Shown here piece by piece: positions 11,475 through 26,239 of a stretch of DNA of 64,000 nucleotides (within the stretch, counting starts at the first letter, position 1; every line of letters starts with the position of its first letter). The DNA lies in NCBI GenBank assembly GCA_018389105.1, contig JACATO010000933.1:806001-870000 (forward strand). Direction: 5' to 3'. A model generated the notes under the pieces. The model was not told the origin of the DNA, did not search any database, and saw only the letters and a list, made by a program, of their open reading frames with translations. The DNA comes from Nautilus pompilius (Eukaryota > Mollusca > Cephalopoda > Nautilida > Nautilidae). A program made the translations under genes and the position numbers.

Positions 11475-13588
11475 CAGTAAAACCTTGCCATTCACAGAGG
11501 TTATGTTCTTGGAAAAGGCTATGAAGCACAAATCTGTGATACTCAAACTTAAGGTTTAATGGTAAAAATAGGGTTAGAGGATTCAAGTCGATATTTATCC
11601 CATCATAATCCATACCTATTTATAACTGTCTTTTTTAACAAAAAAGTACTGTATTTGTTCCTGATAAGGTATAAAATTTTATTTAAGATCATAGTACTTA
11701 CTAATGATGAGAAATAATGAGGTTATTATGTTGACGACCCTGATTTAGAGTTATCAAGGTTGTCATGAGAAGCAGAAGCAGGTTTGTAAAAAAAGCTGTA
11801 ATTTCCAGTTATTTAGTTTTCTTTTGAAGGTCTATATATAAACTCCCTATAAGGAGTTATGGCACTTTGGATTTCTCTTTTAAACTTCAAACACCTTTCC
11901 ATAAAGGGATCCAGCTAAAAAAAAACTATTTATAAGGCCATCTGCCATTTTCATGCCTGCGATTACTGAGATGGCTGTAAGCTGAGGCTTCTCAACATCA
12001 TCAACTGACGAATCCTCACCCTCACTCTTATCTGTAGCTACCAGTTCTTCAAGGTCTTCCTCGGTGTACTCGGTTGTCTGTGACTCTAAGACTTCATCGA
12101 TGTCAGTCTACTCCATATTATCAAACCCCCCTCCCACTTTTCATGCTAAATTTATAATTTCTTTCACTTCTGCACGAATGTTGGAGAAGCCTATAAAATC
12201 ATTAACCACCTCAGGCCAAAGTTTTTTCCAGCATGCATTAAGAGTGGAAACTTTTAGTTCCTGTAGCAATTCCACAATGTTCACTATGCAATCGGCAATG
12301 GTATAGTTTTTCCAATACTCACTAGCACTTATTAAAGTTTCTTTCTTGATGGCTTCCAATGTGATGGAAAGTGTTGTGTGTGTAATAATTCTTGAAGGTA
12401 GCAATGATATCTCAATAAAGTGGCTGCAACAAAGAGGTGGTATTTTTGGGCAAATACACAACTTCAACGTTTGAATGATAAGAGATATCTTTGGGTTGGT
12501 CTGGGGCATTATCAAGAGTAAGAAACACTTTGAAAGTAAATTCTTCAAATGGAGATAGCGCTCAACTTCATGAATGAAACAGATGTTGAACCAGTCCATA
12601 AAAATTTGAGTCATCACCCAAGACTTTTTATTTGCCTTCACTACACTGATAGATGACTTTTGTTTTTGTCCTTTAAATCCCAAGGGCTAAGGGAACGATA
12701 AATAAGCATAGGCTTCATGATACAGTTACCCAAAGCATTAGAATACATCAGCAGCATAAGCCTACCTTTTACCACTTTAGTATCTGGCACTGATTTCTCT
12801 TCAAAAAAAGCTGGTTTTGTTGCAATTAAAGACATGCTCTGAATCATGAGTTTTTTCCTCAATGATTTTCTCAAAGTAGCTTGGGAATTCATTTGTAGCT
12901 TTGTGATCAGCAGATGCTGATTCTCCTGTAAGTTTCACATTGTGAAAATTCATGCTACCAAGAAAGCACCCTTCTCTGCCCACTCAGTCTTTGCTAAATG
13001 GTCATAAAGTCTTATGGCCTTTGTCTGAATCACTGGCCCACTAAGAGGAACACTTTTCCTAGATCTTCGATTCAATTGTTCAGCGTTGTCTCCATCTTTT
13101 CCAGGATGGGATCATGGTAACTTACAAATGACACTTTAGCACTTTTTGGAGCACTAACAGCAACACTAGTCCTTATTTTCTCCTCACTTTTCTTAATGCA
13201 ACGTACAGTCGGTTCATTCACACCATATAGGCAACCAACAGAAACCACGCTTTTGCCCTTCACTAACTTATCCAGCAATTCAACTTTCCCATGTAGAGAC
13301 ATTAATTACCTTTCTTCGCCTCTTCTCATTGGGTAAATCACTGCTGCCTTTTCTTTTACTAGCCATAACTAAAGGCAAAAATGAACAGCTATAGATAATG
13401 GTATAGAACACAATGACTTGTTTGGTATTCCCACTCCACAATGCTCTCGCTGAGAATACTTTCTTCGTGCACACTAACTGCAAAAGGGCAGAGTTTTTGG
13501 ACCAGCAACAGCATATCTTTCCAGAATAACTCAACCGCAATAGACCAAATCCCACAATCAGCAAATCATGAACAGCAAAGTTTTACTG
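11475..13588 (-). mobile_element. Full-length Tigger (pogo/TIGD1-type) transposon, inactive copy
   Basis: The element starts CAGTAAAACCTTGCCATTCA and ends with the complement of CAGTAAAACTTTGCTGTTCA. TA target duplications are at 11473-11474 and 13589-13590, total 2114 bp. The transposase runs on the minus strand from an ATG at 13366 (MASKRKGSSDLPNEKRRRKV). It continues with the CENP-B-like helix-turn-helix (KVELLDKLVKGKSV, LYGVNEPTVRCIKK) and the DDE core (EHVFNCNKTSFF, where an active copy has ADET or CDET; KGRLMLLMYSNALGN; KKSWVMTQIFMDWF). The tail is LNACWKKLWPEVV, matching TIGD1. At least four frame breaks and loss of the first catalytic Asp-Glu pair show that it is dead. Confidence 0.9.
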
Positions 13589-16157
13589 TATACATCTGAC
13601 AAATTATTACTACTTTTTACTTATCAATAAATAAAAATGTAATGTAATTTAAGAATGAAACAATGGTCTCTATAAAACAAGGTTAAAGAATGATATTTTG
13701 ATTCTTTATCTCAAATTACTATTTAATCTACTTCCAGATATTATTATTAAAATTCTTTTTAAGAAACCAATTTTATGGTTGTGATTGCTAAGTTAGAAAA
13801 GACACACAGCTCACTTGTTGGAGATTATTAATTACATTTTTCTTATTTATTGATAATTTGAAATGTCTGCAGCATTGAAATCATAGATACCATTCTTTTA
13901 AAATTATTAAATAAAAAGATCAACAATTTTATAAGCTGAGCTATTGTCTCCTACATTCATTCAATGTGTCCTGTAGCTAATAATAGAAAACCCAATTAGT
14001 AATTTTTTAACACTTGTTTTATAATCAGAATTTTGCATGTTCATACAGAATGCAATTACCATATTTGATATCTAGAAACTAGTAAACAAAAAGCTAGTGT
14101 GGTTACTCTGTATACGAAACAAAATATTATTGATGTTTTGTAAACCATTATTAAATAAAAATCAAAAAAAGATAGATCATACAGATTAAGACAGATGGGA
14201 CATTTCCATAAGACTGAATGAAAAACTAAGATATTTCTACATCAGTCTTAAAGATAAATGAACAGTAAACCATAAATGACTGTTGCCACCGCTTGATCTT
14301 TGACATTATCTGGTCTGGCAAATTTTACATGTATCACACCCCACACATCTAATATAGACAAAGAATTTTCTTTTCACTTTTGATGCTTGATAAATATTTT
14401 GCTAAAAATTTTCTCCACTATAATAACAAATAAAATGTAAAATGCAGTCCTTTATTGATTTCTTAAATAATTCAGAGTCTTTTATTAATATATTAGAAAG
14501 TAAAATAAATTGGAATGATTAGAATTAATTTTTTAAACAAATTTTGAAGGCTGGCAGCAAATGACTTAGTTAATTTTGAAGTACTTATTTCTGACGACAA
14601 AACGAAAACTTTAGAAAATGAGTTTTTAATCCCCAATAGCTTCTCATTCACAAATGAGCTCGCATGATGCAGTTTCTACAAGCATCATGATATTAGGTAA
14701 TGAGACAGAGAAAACAAATGACCCCTGCTAGATTTCCAAAATACGAGCAACCATGCCTAATAAACATATTATAATTACTATATAAAGATCTAACATGAAT
14801 TAAATGTACTGGCAGATAAAACAAGCAAAATCCCTTAAGTATTTTTGCTTATGCATTAAAAACAAACAAAAAAACAAGGCAAAAGCGAGTATAATTTTAA
14901 TACAAAATTTCTTTTAAAATATCTATGTATATACACTATTCTAAGGCCATCCATACCAAACCTAGGTAACTCTGGATGGTTAGAGCACACTTTAATGCTT
15001 AAATCTTTACACTAGTCATATTTATATTGCCCTTCACTATGAAAATCATGATACAGTAAAAGATAACAGATATAAAATGTGCTATGCACTAAACTACTAA
15101 AAAACTCACCTCTATTGATGATAGTTGAAGACGGCCGATCCACTCGTAATATATACTTACAGAGAAACATCATAAATTAGCACAAGACTTCTAAACCAAA
15201 GACAAAAATGCCCCATGAAGTAATGCAAATTTGGTTAAAATAATTTACATATTATACACTAGTTAACATGCACATTATTAACAAAGAGCCAGCATTAAAA
15301 GATTAATTGTCTGCAGTAGTTAACAAAAGTAGTACTTTCAGCCTGACCTTCATGATACATTGATCACATACTGGGAAAATATTCCAGCAGTCAATATTTA
15401 GATGTAGGTACGAAATTTCACCTTCTAGAGTGATTGTGGGAACTATTGTATAACGATCAATAATGTTTTGTGTGGCAAAGAACCAAAAAACAAAACAGCC
15501 TGCTAGTTTATCTTTTTTGAAGATGTTTCTACACTTATTATGTTAAGATTCCTTTTGTGTTTTAAATTTTCAAACTTATCTTTACTGAGGGTAAATCACA
15601 CAAAATTAGTCAGTCCTGTACTTTATACTGCAAATTAAACATGACTAAGTACAAAGGAATCAATGTTATGATACAATTAAAAAAAAGACAACTGCCATGG
15701 TTGCATTCCATCAAGACTCAAAAACATTTCTCTATTAATATTTTTTAAGGCAAAAATTATAGTTTACAAAGACATCAACCTATCCATATTATAAAATCAA
15801 TCTCAGTGTTGCGAGTTTTCATTAAGAGGATTTAAAAAAGAAATCATAAAAAGTTTATCAAATTTTATAAAAGCTCTTTCACTTACATCTATTTCTATTC
15901 TTTACTACTCAAATTCCATATTAGTAAATTATTTCTATGAACTAATAAAATATATAACATCTTTTTTCATTCCAAACTCAGTTGGCATTTTGATTTGTAA
16001 ATAAAATGACTCAAGATTGGGTCTTCTACAATAAAATTGTGCACACAAATGTAATATTTTAAATACTGTTGACAATAACAGATTGCTATAATTCACTGAC
16101 CAAAAATCTGAATCCAATATTAACTTGAAAAGCACACAAACCACAAACTGGTTAAAA

Positions 16158-16191
<34 letters not shown>

Positions 16192-18689
16192 TGGTAAATC
16201 CATTTGATTATGTTCCTTACTTTATGTAGTAGACAAGCTTTTATTATTATTATTTATTTGTTTATTAATTTTCTTAACTAGTGTTAGGAAATTGTTTCAA
16301 TTTAAAGCTGGATAATTGGGTCATCCAAACAAATTATATATCACAATGTAATTGTTTTTTTTGAAAGACAGATTCCCTTAAAATGTTTGGACTAAAGAAA
16401 TAGGGCAAATGTGGTAATTTAAACTAGTTGTCTCAAGTCAAAATGTCATAATGATGTGGTTGGCATGGGTATTGGGCAATAACAAAACAGCACGGTCACA
16501 AAGCATTCATTCTGATTGATTGGGCCTCTATTATTAACACCTTTAGCCATAATTATTTCAAAGAGAAGCATTCTACAATAGACCTCCAAATTTAAAGCAA
16601 TTTTAAAAATTAATAATGTAACCATATTTGATGAAAATTCAAATACTAATAGAAAATCAACTAGGAATGATTTCTGGAAGCAAATTAACAGCATAAATTA
16701 TAAAATTGACCTTTCTTATACAACTTTTTCTCATTTATCATTAATTTCTTTTCTTCAGCAACCTCATATTCAAACAATCACTAACACAACAGACTAAATA
16801 AACCAGTTGTCAAAAAAGGTATTCTTCTGCCACAATTAAACTAATGATCTCAATAAAATTGTTGTACAAAGGAATCCACTTAACAGAAACAAGCTTAGCA
16901 TGAAAATGACAATAATGCAAATTTGAACAAATCTCTAAATCCTTCTATATTCATGTCAAAAAACTTTGGTTATCACAAAATTTTGCTTATAATGAAACGT
17001 CTGGCATCCTTTTTTTCTTCAAAAATAGCATACATAAAAATTCCTTAACTATTGCAATTATTCAATGCTTTCATGCAACATAGCATGATGGAAACTGCTT
17101 CATGGACAATATCACCATAGCGGAAGACTAGAGAAATGTGGGCTAAAAGGAGCAAAGAAAAAGTCTCTTTTGGAACTTAAAAAAAAAGAGAGAGAGAGAG
17201 CTTAAGGACTAATATAAGTTTTAAAATTTGGTTTGATTCTACATCACATTGTTCTTAAATATGCAGGTAAAGTGTGGTAGTATATAGACTAGGGGTTAAC
17301 ATAAAATCATGTTAACAAGAAATTATTTTTCTGTTACCCTTAGTTTGTTTTGTTGTGGAATATCTTGTATAAAATTGGAATCAAATCTATCTAGATACAA
17401 TAAAATGAGATTAAAATAAAAAAACAAATGGTCAGATCTCATTAATGTACATTTGCTTATTTAACAACTTTAGTTTTAATCCAATGGAATCTTCATTTCT
17501 TAGAAGCATCAATAGAACTTTAACTGCTATCAACTACTGCCTCAAAACCACACTTCTCCAATAGTTAGCACTCTGATATGATACCTCAACTCACAAGTTG
17601 TCTATGCAAACACAGATAGCTAAAAATCTTTCCAATTTTTGTTTTTCTAAATTAATAAATATCTATTCTTTAATTTTTTTCTCTCTCCCAGGGTGAGAGC
17701 ATCTAAAATTAAGATTGGTCGGTTTTTCCTAAAATCAAAATTAGTTCTCCAAGACTCCAACTTTCTAAAGTCCATACCATCCTAATAATGGAAATTACCA
17801 GAGCTAAGACTTAATCTGCTTTAGAAGTGGTTACATCTGAAATACTACTATACTCAAAGATATAATGTGATTAGCTCAAATTATCCAAAAATGGCAATCT
17901 GTTTTCTAGCTTGCAATATTGGTCCATCTAACAAAAGAAACATGGGTCATATGACATAAGACTTAGTTTTTCACTAAGCCTATTTACTCTTATGTGGAAA
18001 GCCATGCTCTCAAAAGTAAAATTATGAACAGCATAATTTCTAATTCTTCACATCTAAAATAAAAATTACTTGATTGTCTAGCTAGTTTGTATGGTTACAA
18101 TTGAGAGAGGGCTTTACTAAATTCCAATCCACAAGAACTAAACCAAAACTAACGAGCAACATCATTGCCGATTTGATCGCTGCCCCGGGAATGGAATGTT
18201 TAGATTACACAAACTTGAGAAAATTTCATTGTAAAGCAAACAAATGGTTGCCAATTAGATATAACCATTCACAAAGTCTGTATAATCTATAAAATTATAC
18301 TTTTATATTGGAAAAATGTAGAAAGGAAAAAATAATCCTGCATATTGTTTACTGCTTAAAATGGAATTTAGGCAGAAAAAAAAAAACAACAGATTTCTAC
18401 TGGTCAACCTAAACCATATATCATTATTTTAGCACTTGAAATTTTTCTACTTCTTACTTGTTCTGTAATCTTAATTCTTAACCAAGAACTATTTTATATA
18501 TACTAAAGCTCATCAGAAAAAAGCACAAGCATTTTTAGTAGTATTTAGTTTATAATTAAATGCAATAAAAATTATACACAAATTATATCAGTCATTTAGC
18601 AACAGATACATCATAACACAAAGAGCAATGTCATCTCAGTACATTTTAATATGTCTAAAAGGTAAATTTATACAATAGTGATGGGTATG
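13589..18689. other. AT-rich intron DNA with a poly-A/(TA)n tract
   Basis: About 5 kb without a recognisable transposon or exon. It contains A22 followed by (TA)n at about 16154-16192 and a short (GA)n at about 17188-17200. Open frames (15935-16144, 16446-16694, 18101-18292) show no motifs. Confidence 0.55.
16154..16192. repeat. Poly-A followed by (TA)n
   Basis: A run of about 22 A then about nine TA units, possibly the eroded tail of a retroposed copy. Confidence 0.8.
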
Positions 18690-19300
18690 CCCCCCCCAAC
18701 AGATACATGCTATGTATGTAACATCACTTTATTGACCACCCTGACAAATTCCAGGCTTGAGTTGAATCAGGTTATGCAATGGCTTATGCTGAAATCATTG
18801 CTTAATCTTATCCCACAGAAGTTCAGTAGGTACAAAATCACAGGGTTGGCTTGTTGCTGAAAACAATGATCACATGTGCTAGCAATATAAGGATGCAGTG
18901 TCTTGCTGAAACTAAAATTCTTGATGATGTCCAAAAGGACAATGGCTGCTAAGACATCATTCAGATGTTTTCCCATTCTCATGACCCCTAAAAATTTTAA
19001 GCAGTGCCCTGTAGTGAAAACTAATAGTTTTCAATCATAATGCTTCTATCATCTGACAATCTAAAGAACATGCACAGTGTGGTACCATTTATTTTGACAA
19101 TACCATTATTAAGTACTGAATCACTATGTGGATGTCTTACCATAAGTGTAGCTGCAAAAACATTATATGCTTATCATACTGCCAACAATTCCTCTTGGAT
19201 CCTGCACTGCTTGAGCTGTTTCAAAGGCCAGAAAGAATTGGTCTTAAAGATGACTGCATCAACAATTCTGTCCAGGTGTAATGACATGAAACCAACCTAG
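18690..19300 (-). mobile_element. Tc1-like transposase relic
   Basis: On the minus strand FQQDTASLYC (about 18910-18880) matches the FQQDNA.PH motif. A shifted frame then gives PTELLWDKIKQ and FQHKPLHNLIQLKPG (about 18830-18750), as in SPDLSPIEHLWD and the following tail. Upstream sequence to about 19300 is compatible with the N-terminal half of the DDE domain (RLGWFHVITPG, INGT). No inverted repeats were found. Confidence 0.5.
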
Positions 19301-20073
19301 TCTTGGGTAATCTCATGGTGTTTGTCTGTTGTAATTGTTGCTTTAACCTCACTATAATGTTCTGGTGATAATTAAATTTTTATGCAAAGGATCTTGTCAC
19401 AGTAGCATAAATCATGCCTACTGTCTTCTCCTAATGTTTTGCTATTGATCCGGACACTAGAATTTAACACAACATTAATGTTTAGAATTCTGTGCTTTCA
19501 CATTCTAGATGAAGAGTCTGACAGTTTAAATTCTAGTTTAGAAACATAACCTTTTAATTCCTACATTATAAGTCTGACAGTAAAAAATCCTAGATAAGAA
19601 TCCTAAGTTTTCACATTCTTAGTGTGTTTCGACATGACTGAGAGACCTTTTCTTCACCAAGCTTTACACTGTTCAGGGCATAACTTTATTTCATGCAACA
19701 GAGTCTGGCTCATGCTGTATGTACAATATGTATTTAATTACATTATTGCTTTTGGTAGAGACACCAATCAATTATGAAAATTAATTTTACAGCAGTAAGT
19801 CTGTCTCCTTGACCATTCAAAAATGCCACTTTTTCAACATAAGCAAATGTGTATTACCAAACAATTTCACTTTTAGATTGACACCTTTCTAATGAGCTTT
19901 AGTATATAAAACAATGATTTTAAAAATGAGTATATTTAGTTTCTGAATGACATGAAAGAATCAGGCTAGACTAAATTAGTCTATTACTAAGAAAATGTAC
20001 AAGAATGAAATTTCCTGTTATCAGACGGTTTTGTTACAAGTCTGATGAATCCATTTAAACCCAGTACACAAAT

Positions 20074-20106
<33 letters not shown>

Positions 20107-21199
20107 GCACAAACTCTTCCAATTCTAAGGCAAAGCATAAATGTAATTTGTTAATTGTAATTACTTGTATGAACAAACAAAAATCTTTGGCTAAAGCTTA
20201 TTAGAAAGTAAATGAGCCAAAGCACTAATATCACAAGGCGTTACCAGTGAACAAAGACTAATTATTATCTACAGCATGACATTTTGTTATCTGACTTATT
20301 TTAATAAAATTAGATGCCAGAAGCATTTTATATTACTGTGCTTAAAATAAAAAAGAAAGGGAAAAAAAAAAAGCTACCAAGAATAGAACTGATTGTACTT
20401 CATGCTGACCTCTGGAATATTGCATACTATTCACAAAAAAATAGAGTCCATACTAATGGGAAAAATATATATATATATATATATATGACACACAGTGGGC
20501 ACTCCATCAAATGGACTATCTGGGGGAGGGTGGTCTGTTAGATCTGGAAATTTGTTAAATCGAGGATGAATAACACAGTATGCACAGTAATTAAAACTGA
20601 AAAAAAAAAGCCAAACTTTTATTTTAAACATTACAATTCAGTACTGACAAGTCATTCTGTCAATGTCAATTATTTGTAGGGGTGTTTCAGGAGTTATAGT
20701 ATTTGCTTTGCTCCTCCATGTCCATAGCAATCGATATACAAACCTCTATTTTCTCAACCACCTTTAATTTTTCCACAATCATTAGGACTCTTTCCTTTTC
20801 ACTGCACTTGTCTTAGAGGCTATTTATTATTAACAGTTAAAATAGTTGAGGGGGCACAAAAATTAATAATTTCGAGGAAGAATTCACAGGAGTTCTTCAG
20901 CATTTAGCTGCCAACTACCAACTGCCTACATGACTAGAAAAAAAAACATGGCAGCTCTGTCCAAGTCTGTTAGATGCAATAACTGTTATACAACACTTTA
21001 AAAGCACAACTAATTGTGTTGGTTATGATATAATAACTAGCGAAACAGGAAAATTGACAGAAATGCTGTTCAGACATTTCCAAAAATCCTTGACAACATA
21101 GTCCCTTGTCTCATGTTAATAATTCTAAATGAAGTAACATTATAATTGAAATTTTATAAATAACCCCTGGTATGGACATTTCTTGTTATAAAACATGTA
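19301..21199. other. Intron DNA with microsatellites
   Basis: Mostly unique AT-rich sequence. It contains (CA)n(TA)n at 20073-20106 and (TA)n at 20464-20486. The open frame 20314-20541 runs through the TA repeat and is not coding. Confidence 0.55.
20073..20106. repeat. (CA)n(TA)n microsatellite
   Basis: Compound dinucleotide repeat; a similar compound tract recurs at 24233-24260. Confidence 0.85.
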
Positions 21200-21620
21200 T
21201 AAAGTCTATGGTTCATAGACTGGCACATGCAGTTCACCATGGATGCTGCAGGGATATTGTTCCACTCCACTTGTAGGGCTATGCATAGTGAAAACAATGC
21301 TCTAGTTCATTGCAAAATACTCAAAAAGGTTGACATCAAAGAACTGAATGGGCAGTCAAGTAATGTTCTTTCACTTTGAGAGAGCTAGTGTCATCCTTGC
21401 TGTGTTTGGACCTATAGTGACATCCTGGAACTGAGATGTAGCCAACATTGCTGTAGGAAAGAAAGAAATAACCAGATGCAGAATATTCTCCATATCTCTG
21501 GACTGTCGGTTTCTGGTTTAGAACCATTAGTTGACTGCAAAAGATGATGATGCTGACTCTGCCAAATCTATTGTTTTCTGAGCAAGAGTCTGCAAAACAG
21601 TTCATTTAGAAACAGTAAAT
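21200..21620 (-). mobile_element. Possible Tc1/mariner-type relic
   Basis: The minus strand gives NTARMTLALSK and KNITXLP, then DVNLFEYF, which is the order of the N.R.HTA...L...I..LP..SPDLNLFE block of Tc1 elements. An open stretch of 89 codons (21605-21336) overlaps it in another frame. Similarity is weak and no ends were seen. Confidence 0.3.
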
Positions 21621-21999
21621 GAAAAATTGCTGTGGACAGCAATGCTATTTGATCAGAACTACAACCCCCCCCTACATTTTATATTGTCCAACCTAAGGCT
21701 TCTGTTAGTAATTGGATAAACTGGGACACAGTGTATTTTTACAGTCATTGACACATACCCAGTTGGGGTTAAGTAGAAATTCCAGTTATATCAAAACCCA
21801 GTACAGACGAACCCACCTAAATGCAGCTGCATTGGACCACCTCACAGATTGCACTAAAACAAGACTGGTGCATGATTGTCCTTATTCTAATGTTGTTTAA
21901 ATTTCTTACATCTTAAAAAAAAAAAACAAACAAAAAATTGCTTATATTTCGTGTACTTGTGGTTTATGAAGTGAAGAAATCATTGGAATTCATTATCCT

Positions 22000-23150
22000 C
22001 AGTATTTTCCCTTTCAGTACATAAAGCTCAAACATTTTATTATATTTTGACACAAATTAACACAGTGCACAATCTACCTCTCTGATTTTTGGAATTACCG
22101 GTTCTGGCACATTTTCATTTATATCCTCATCAGCCTATTACTGAAGAAAATGATTTCTACATCAGTTAACTCTCTGCAGATGTCAAGATCATTCTCAAAA
22201 CCAAAAAGTTAAACTTCATCTCACTCAAAACCAAACCAGAGTTTTTAAAGACTTTCTGATGTAGCTGGATGTCACTGTCATCCAAACTCAAGTGCACAGT
22301 ATCCAACATATTTTAGTTTTTCATGACATGTGAAATGATAGTTTCAAAATTTAACTGTCATGTGTAAAAAAAATAATCAATTTCACATCATGGTAAGTGG
22401 CATTAAAGAAACACCTTGCTGCATTTTCCCATCCTGTCATCGAAAGATCACAGCCAATTTGCAAAAATTGTTCATCATCCAAGCATTAGTGTTGCTTTCA
22501 AAATCAGTTGGAAAAGTTTTCATGTTCCTAAAGCAAAGATGGTTCTTACTCTTCCAAATCAAAAGGTGTCCAATTCTGTTTGAGTAAAACAGCAGCAATG
22601 TAAGGCATTGTTGTTCTCATTTTGGCACCATTCACTTTATCTCCTTTTGTGGTGTAAGTTTGATTAGGCAGGAAACAATAGTCTGACAGATACTCTGCTA
22701 TTAAACATGCCAATACATCCTTAGTCTATGCATCAGCAGCAGGTTTATCACTGCACAGTTGATTTTTATGTTTGTAGACAAGATTGCTTGTCACTTTCCA
22801 GCACCACAGGAATCCATTTGATGCTTCAAACCAAGTTCTTTGGCATATTTATTAACTTTAGCTTTCCAAACAGCCATCAATTGGGACTTTTTGAACTCTT
22901 TTGTGAGTAAACCACCTAAAGAGCAAATCAACACCAGCCACCTTACTTTCAAACTTCTGTTTACTATCCAAATTCCAATTTTTCTCTGAAGACCTATAAA
23001 ACACTTTTAAACTCTATAAACCCAAGATTTAGAAATGCTAAGCCTCTATTCAATCAGCTTTAAATCTTCAATTCCTTCACAACACTTTTTAAAAGTGCAA
23101 TTGCAAGGGAACGCATTTAGACTTCGACACAACACACATAAAACAGTAGA
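22000..23150 (-). mobile_element. Second Tigger/pogo-type relic
   Basis: Minus-strand pieces align with Tigger transposases. VNKYAKELGLKHQMD (about 22860-22815) matches the DNA-binding region A..LG. IWKSKNHLCFRNMKTFPTDF and then NTNAWM (about 22560-22475) match the IGKSKNPRCF...LPV.Y..N..AWMT core. Further down, VLDTVHLSLDDSDIQLHQ is tail-like. The frame is broken in several places. A CAGACGAACCC near 21804 preceded by TA could be one end; its partner was not found. Confidence 0.55.
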
Positions 23151-25259
23151 AATGATGGGAAACCAGGTCAAAGTTTTTTTTTATAAAGAGGATAAGATAA
23201 CCAATCACATGTAATGCCATGTAGCAGTTTGTGCACTGAACCATGTTAAAATGTGAAAAATCTTGAGTACAAAAGTGAAAAGATCAAAAGTCTCAGTAAA
23301 GTGAGATTTCTGCATGCTACACACATATATCGAGGAAATGCACTAAATAAAATTTATTAGCAAAAAGAAGTATATAGGGAAAAAAGGAACTTAAGAGATA
23401 GCTGCATTAACTTGGAAATGCTAATAAGCCAGTAGCAAATAAACAAATATAACTGTATTGGTTGTCTATCTTTAGGTCTATCTTTAATGATAAGCTGTAG
23501 TTTCATGATGGAGACAAAATACACATGCAGATCTAGCCAAGCTACAACCAGTCTTTAAAAAGGCCTACATCTGACATGCCTAAGGTGCAGTCTCTACCTG
23601 CTCATTCTAGCCGTGACACCTTGACACTTTAAGGTTGGGCTTAAAAACAATAATCAAATCATTACTCTTTCAACGTACAAAATCTAAAGCTGATCTCAGT
23701 AGCAAATGCTTGCACTTCCTTACACAATATGAACATCCAAAAAATATTTACATATGATACTTTTTGATTATTTGGTAAAATCATATTCTGTGGACATATA
23801 TAAAATGCTGCTAACATGTGTAACACCAAATACTTTCAAAAGTATCATATTATTTTGAAACGGTTTTGCATTTATTTTATTGTGTATGTGCATTAAAATG
23901 CTTTTTAAATCTTATTCCAACAGAATAGGCATAAATAATTTTTCTTTTCAGGCTCCAAGCAAAAACTAAATAGCCAATTCTAATTACTTTTGTCTTAAGT
24001 TGCCATTTGTTAATTTGCAATTGCATCTATAAATTAACTAGTTCATACCATAAAACTATTAAATCTTCAGAAAAGCAGTACTTTTGGTTCATGTATCTTT
24101 TTTTCAGAAAACACCAGAAGCATTTTAAAAATCTGCTTCAAGCCCTTTTGCTGCCAAGTTAGATTTAATAATTAATATTTAAAAAAACTATTTATCATGT
24201 AGATAAGTGAATTTCTATAAGGATTCCAACCAGCACACACACACACACACACATATATATAAATAAAATTTGCCTTCTTAAAAATTATTATACCATGTAC
24301 TCAGAATACTGCCAATAACTTTATAAAGTATTTTCATTTACAAGTTTGTTCTCTGATATTACTATGATTAAATGCTTCTGAACATTAGAGAACCTAACCA
24401 AAGATTAGTGTATTGAAGTGTGTGCTCTTTAACATTTTATTTATTCCAAATGTTTGTGACAAAGTTACTGCAAGCAAACAGCACAAGTGACATTTCACTT
24501 TATTATAAAGATGGCCAATGAAGAGAGATGAAACATTACTACATCTTTGTTTTATACATGTAGTAATACAAACAAATCCTCAATATTGAATTATAGATAT
24601 TCAAAAAAGCACTGTTGTATATAATAAACCACTCCTAATTTATAAATCTGATGGCACAATTACTTGCTAATCTTCTGTTTAACGAAATAATCTGCACATC
24701 TATGGAGGCTATCTAAAGTTATCTGACAGCATATACCATAATAATTAAGACTAAAGACTAGAAGAATGTGTTGGAGAGACATTTAATCAAAGAATTTTGA
24801 GTTCAGTGAGTGATGAGAAAAAGTGGGACAAAGGAAACTTTAATTATTCATCTAAAGTTACCTGTTTCTTGCAACACTTTTTTTTGCTTAGTTTTCTAAC
24901 AAAATTAAAACTTAATTTTTCTCACTATTTTATTACTTATATTAAAGGTAAAAATCTTTAGAAACAGCTTTATGGTTAAAAAAAAGTTTAGCTCATTTTC
25001 ACTTTAATAAGATTATTTCAAATAAAATGTGCACCCTTGAAAACAATGGAATAACTCATATTACTCACATGGCCGTTCACTATAGCATTAAAAGCATGTG
25101 TCATAAGACCACAGAGTTGGTAGAAAGTTAAAGATGATGCCTTGTACAGTTGGTGTTCATGATATATTACCTTTAAGAAAAGGTTGCATAATTTTACTAT
25201 CACATAGTAACTCATAGTGCTGGACTCAGACAATGCATACCGTTATTGTTAATTTTCAG
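23151..25259. other. Intron DNA with a (CA)n(TA)n microsatellite
   Basis: AT-rich unique sequence; (CA)n(TA)n at 24233-24260. The short open frame 25018-25233 (minus) has no motif. Confidence 0.55.
24233..24260. repeat. (CA)n(TA)n microsatellite
   Basis: Second compound tract of the same CA-then-TA order. Confidence 0.85.
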
Positions 25260-25950
25260 AGACAAATGAAAGAGCAATGAACCATCAATCAGGACTGCCA
25301 TCGTTGGCTAAAGAATGAACCAAAAAGCCCTCATTCGCCAGGTGAGGTTCTATCCATATACGAGGCTTGCAATCATGACGAATATTGTAAATGTGCCACA
25401 ACATAAATTTCAATGTTACTAGCATTAACTGAGCTACAAAGGAAATGGCTTAGTGAAACCTCTGCTTGTGGAAGCCAATGTAAAGTGCAAAGTTATAACC
25501 AGGTAACAATATACAGGCCTATGGCATTTTGAATGTATATAGTTTTCTAATGAATCTTATTTTGTCATTGGTGTGAAGACCAGTCAAGCATTTTTAGAAG
25601 GCCTGCTTGCAGCCCACAGTTCAACATAATGGCTTTAGTGCAACTTGTCAAATCTCTTAAACCACCAACCTATAGAAAAGACAAAAGGGGCTGCAGGTTT
25701 GTTCCTGGGTGCCCAGGAGCCCTGAGGTGAAACTGATCTAGATTTGTTCAATCACTTTGATCACCAGGTGCAAAAATACAAAAATACAAACTTCCCACAT
25801 CTTAGAAAATCAGGAAAAATTGACTGAAATATGGAAAAATCTGGACCATGCTATCACACAAAATCTCACTGCATCCATTTCACAACATATCCCAACCCTT
25901 CCTGAGGCATGTGGAGAAATTACTAGATATTAATTTAATGTTTTCTGCTA
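25260..25950 (+). mobile_element. Tc1-like transposase relic
   Basis: On the plus strand FSNESYFVIGVKTSQAFLEG (about 25545-25605) matches the FSDES block with the first catalytic Asp changed to Asn. The end of the region, WKNLDHAITQNLTASI and IPTLPEACGEIT, looks like the Tc1 C-terminal helix region. The middle is too decayed to follow. Confidence 0.45.
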
Positions 25951-26239
25951 TTTTGCACGACTCTTGCTTGCCACAATAAAAGTTACTTATCCTGCAAGAG
26001 TGATAGTTTGCTTCTGTGTACTCAACAAAAGTTGGTGAAATTACATGAAATTAATTGCAGCATAAAAACTGCTACCAAATAAATATACTAGTTTTTTAAA
26101 CTTGCAGAATACTGACATATATGTTCATGTAATCATGTTTCCATTCCAAACATTTTAATATGGGCAGAAACTAAGCTTTTGCAATATTCAGTAGATGTTA
26201 ACTTACAATCTTAAACTAAGTTTTTTACTCACCCTTTGA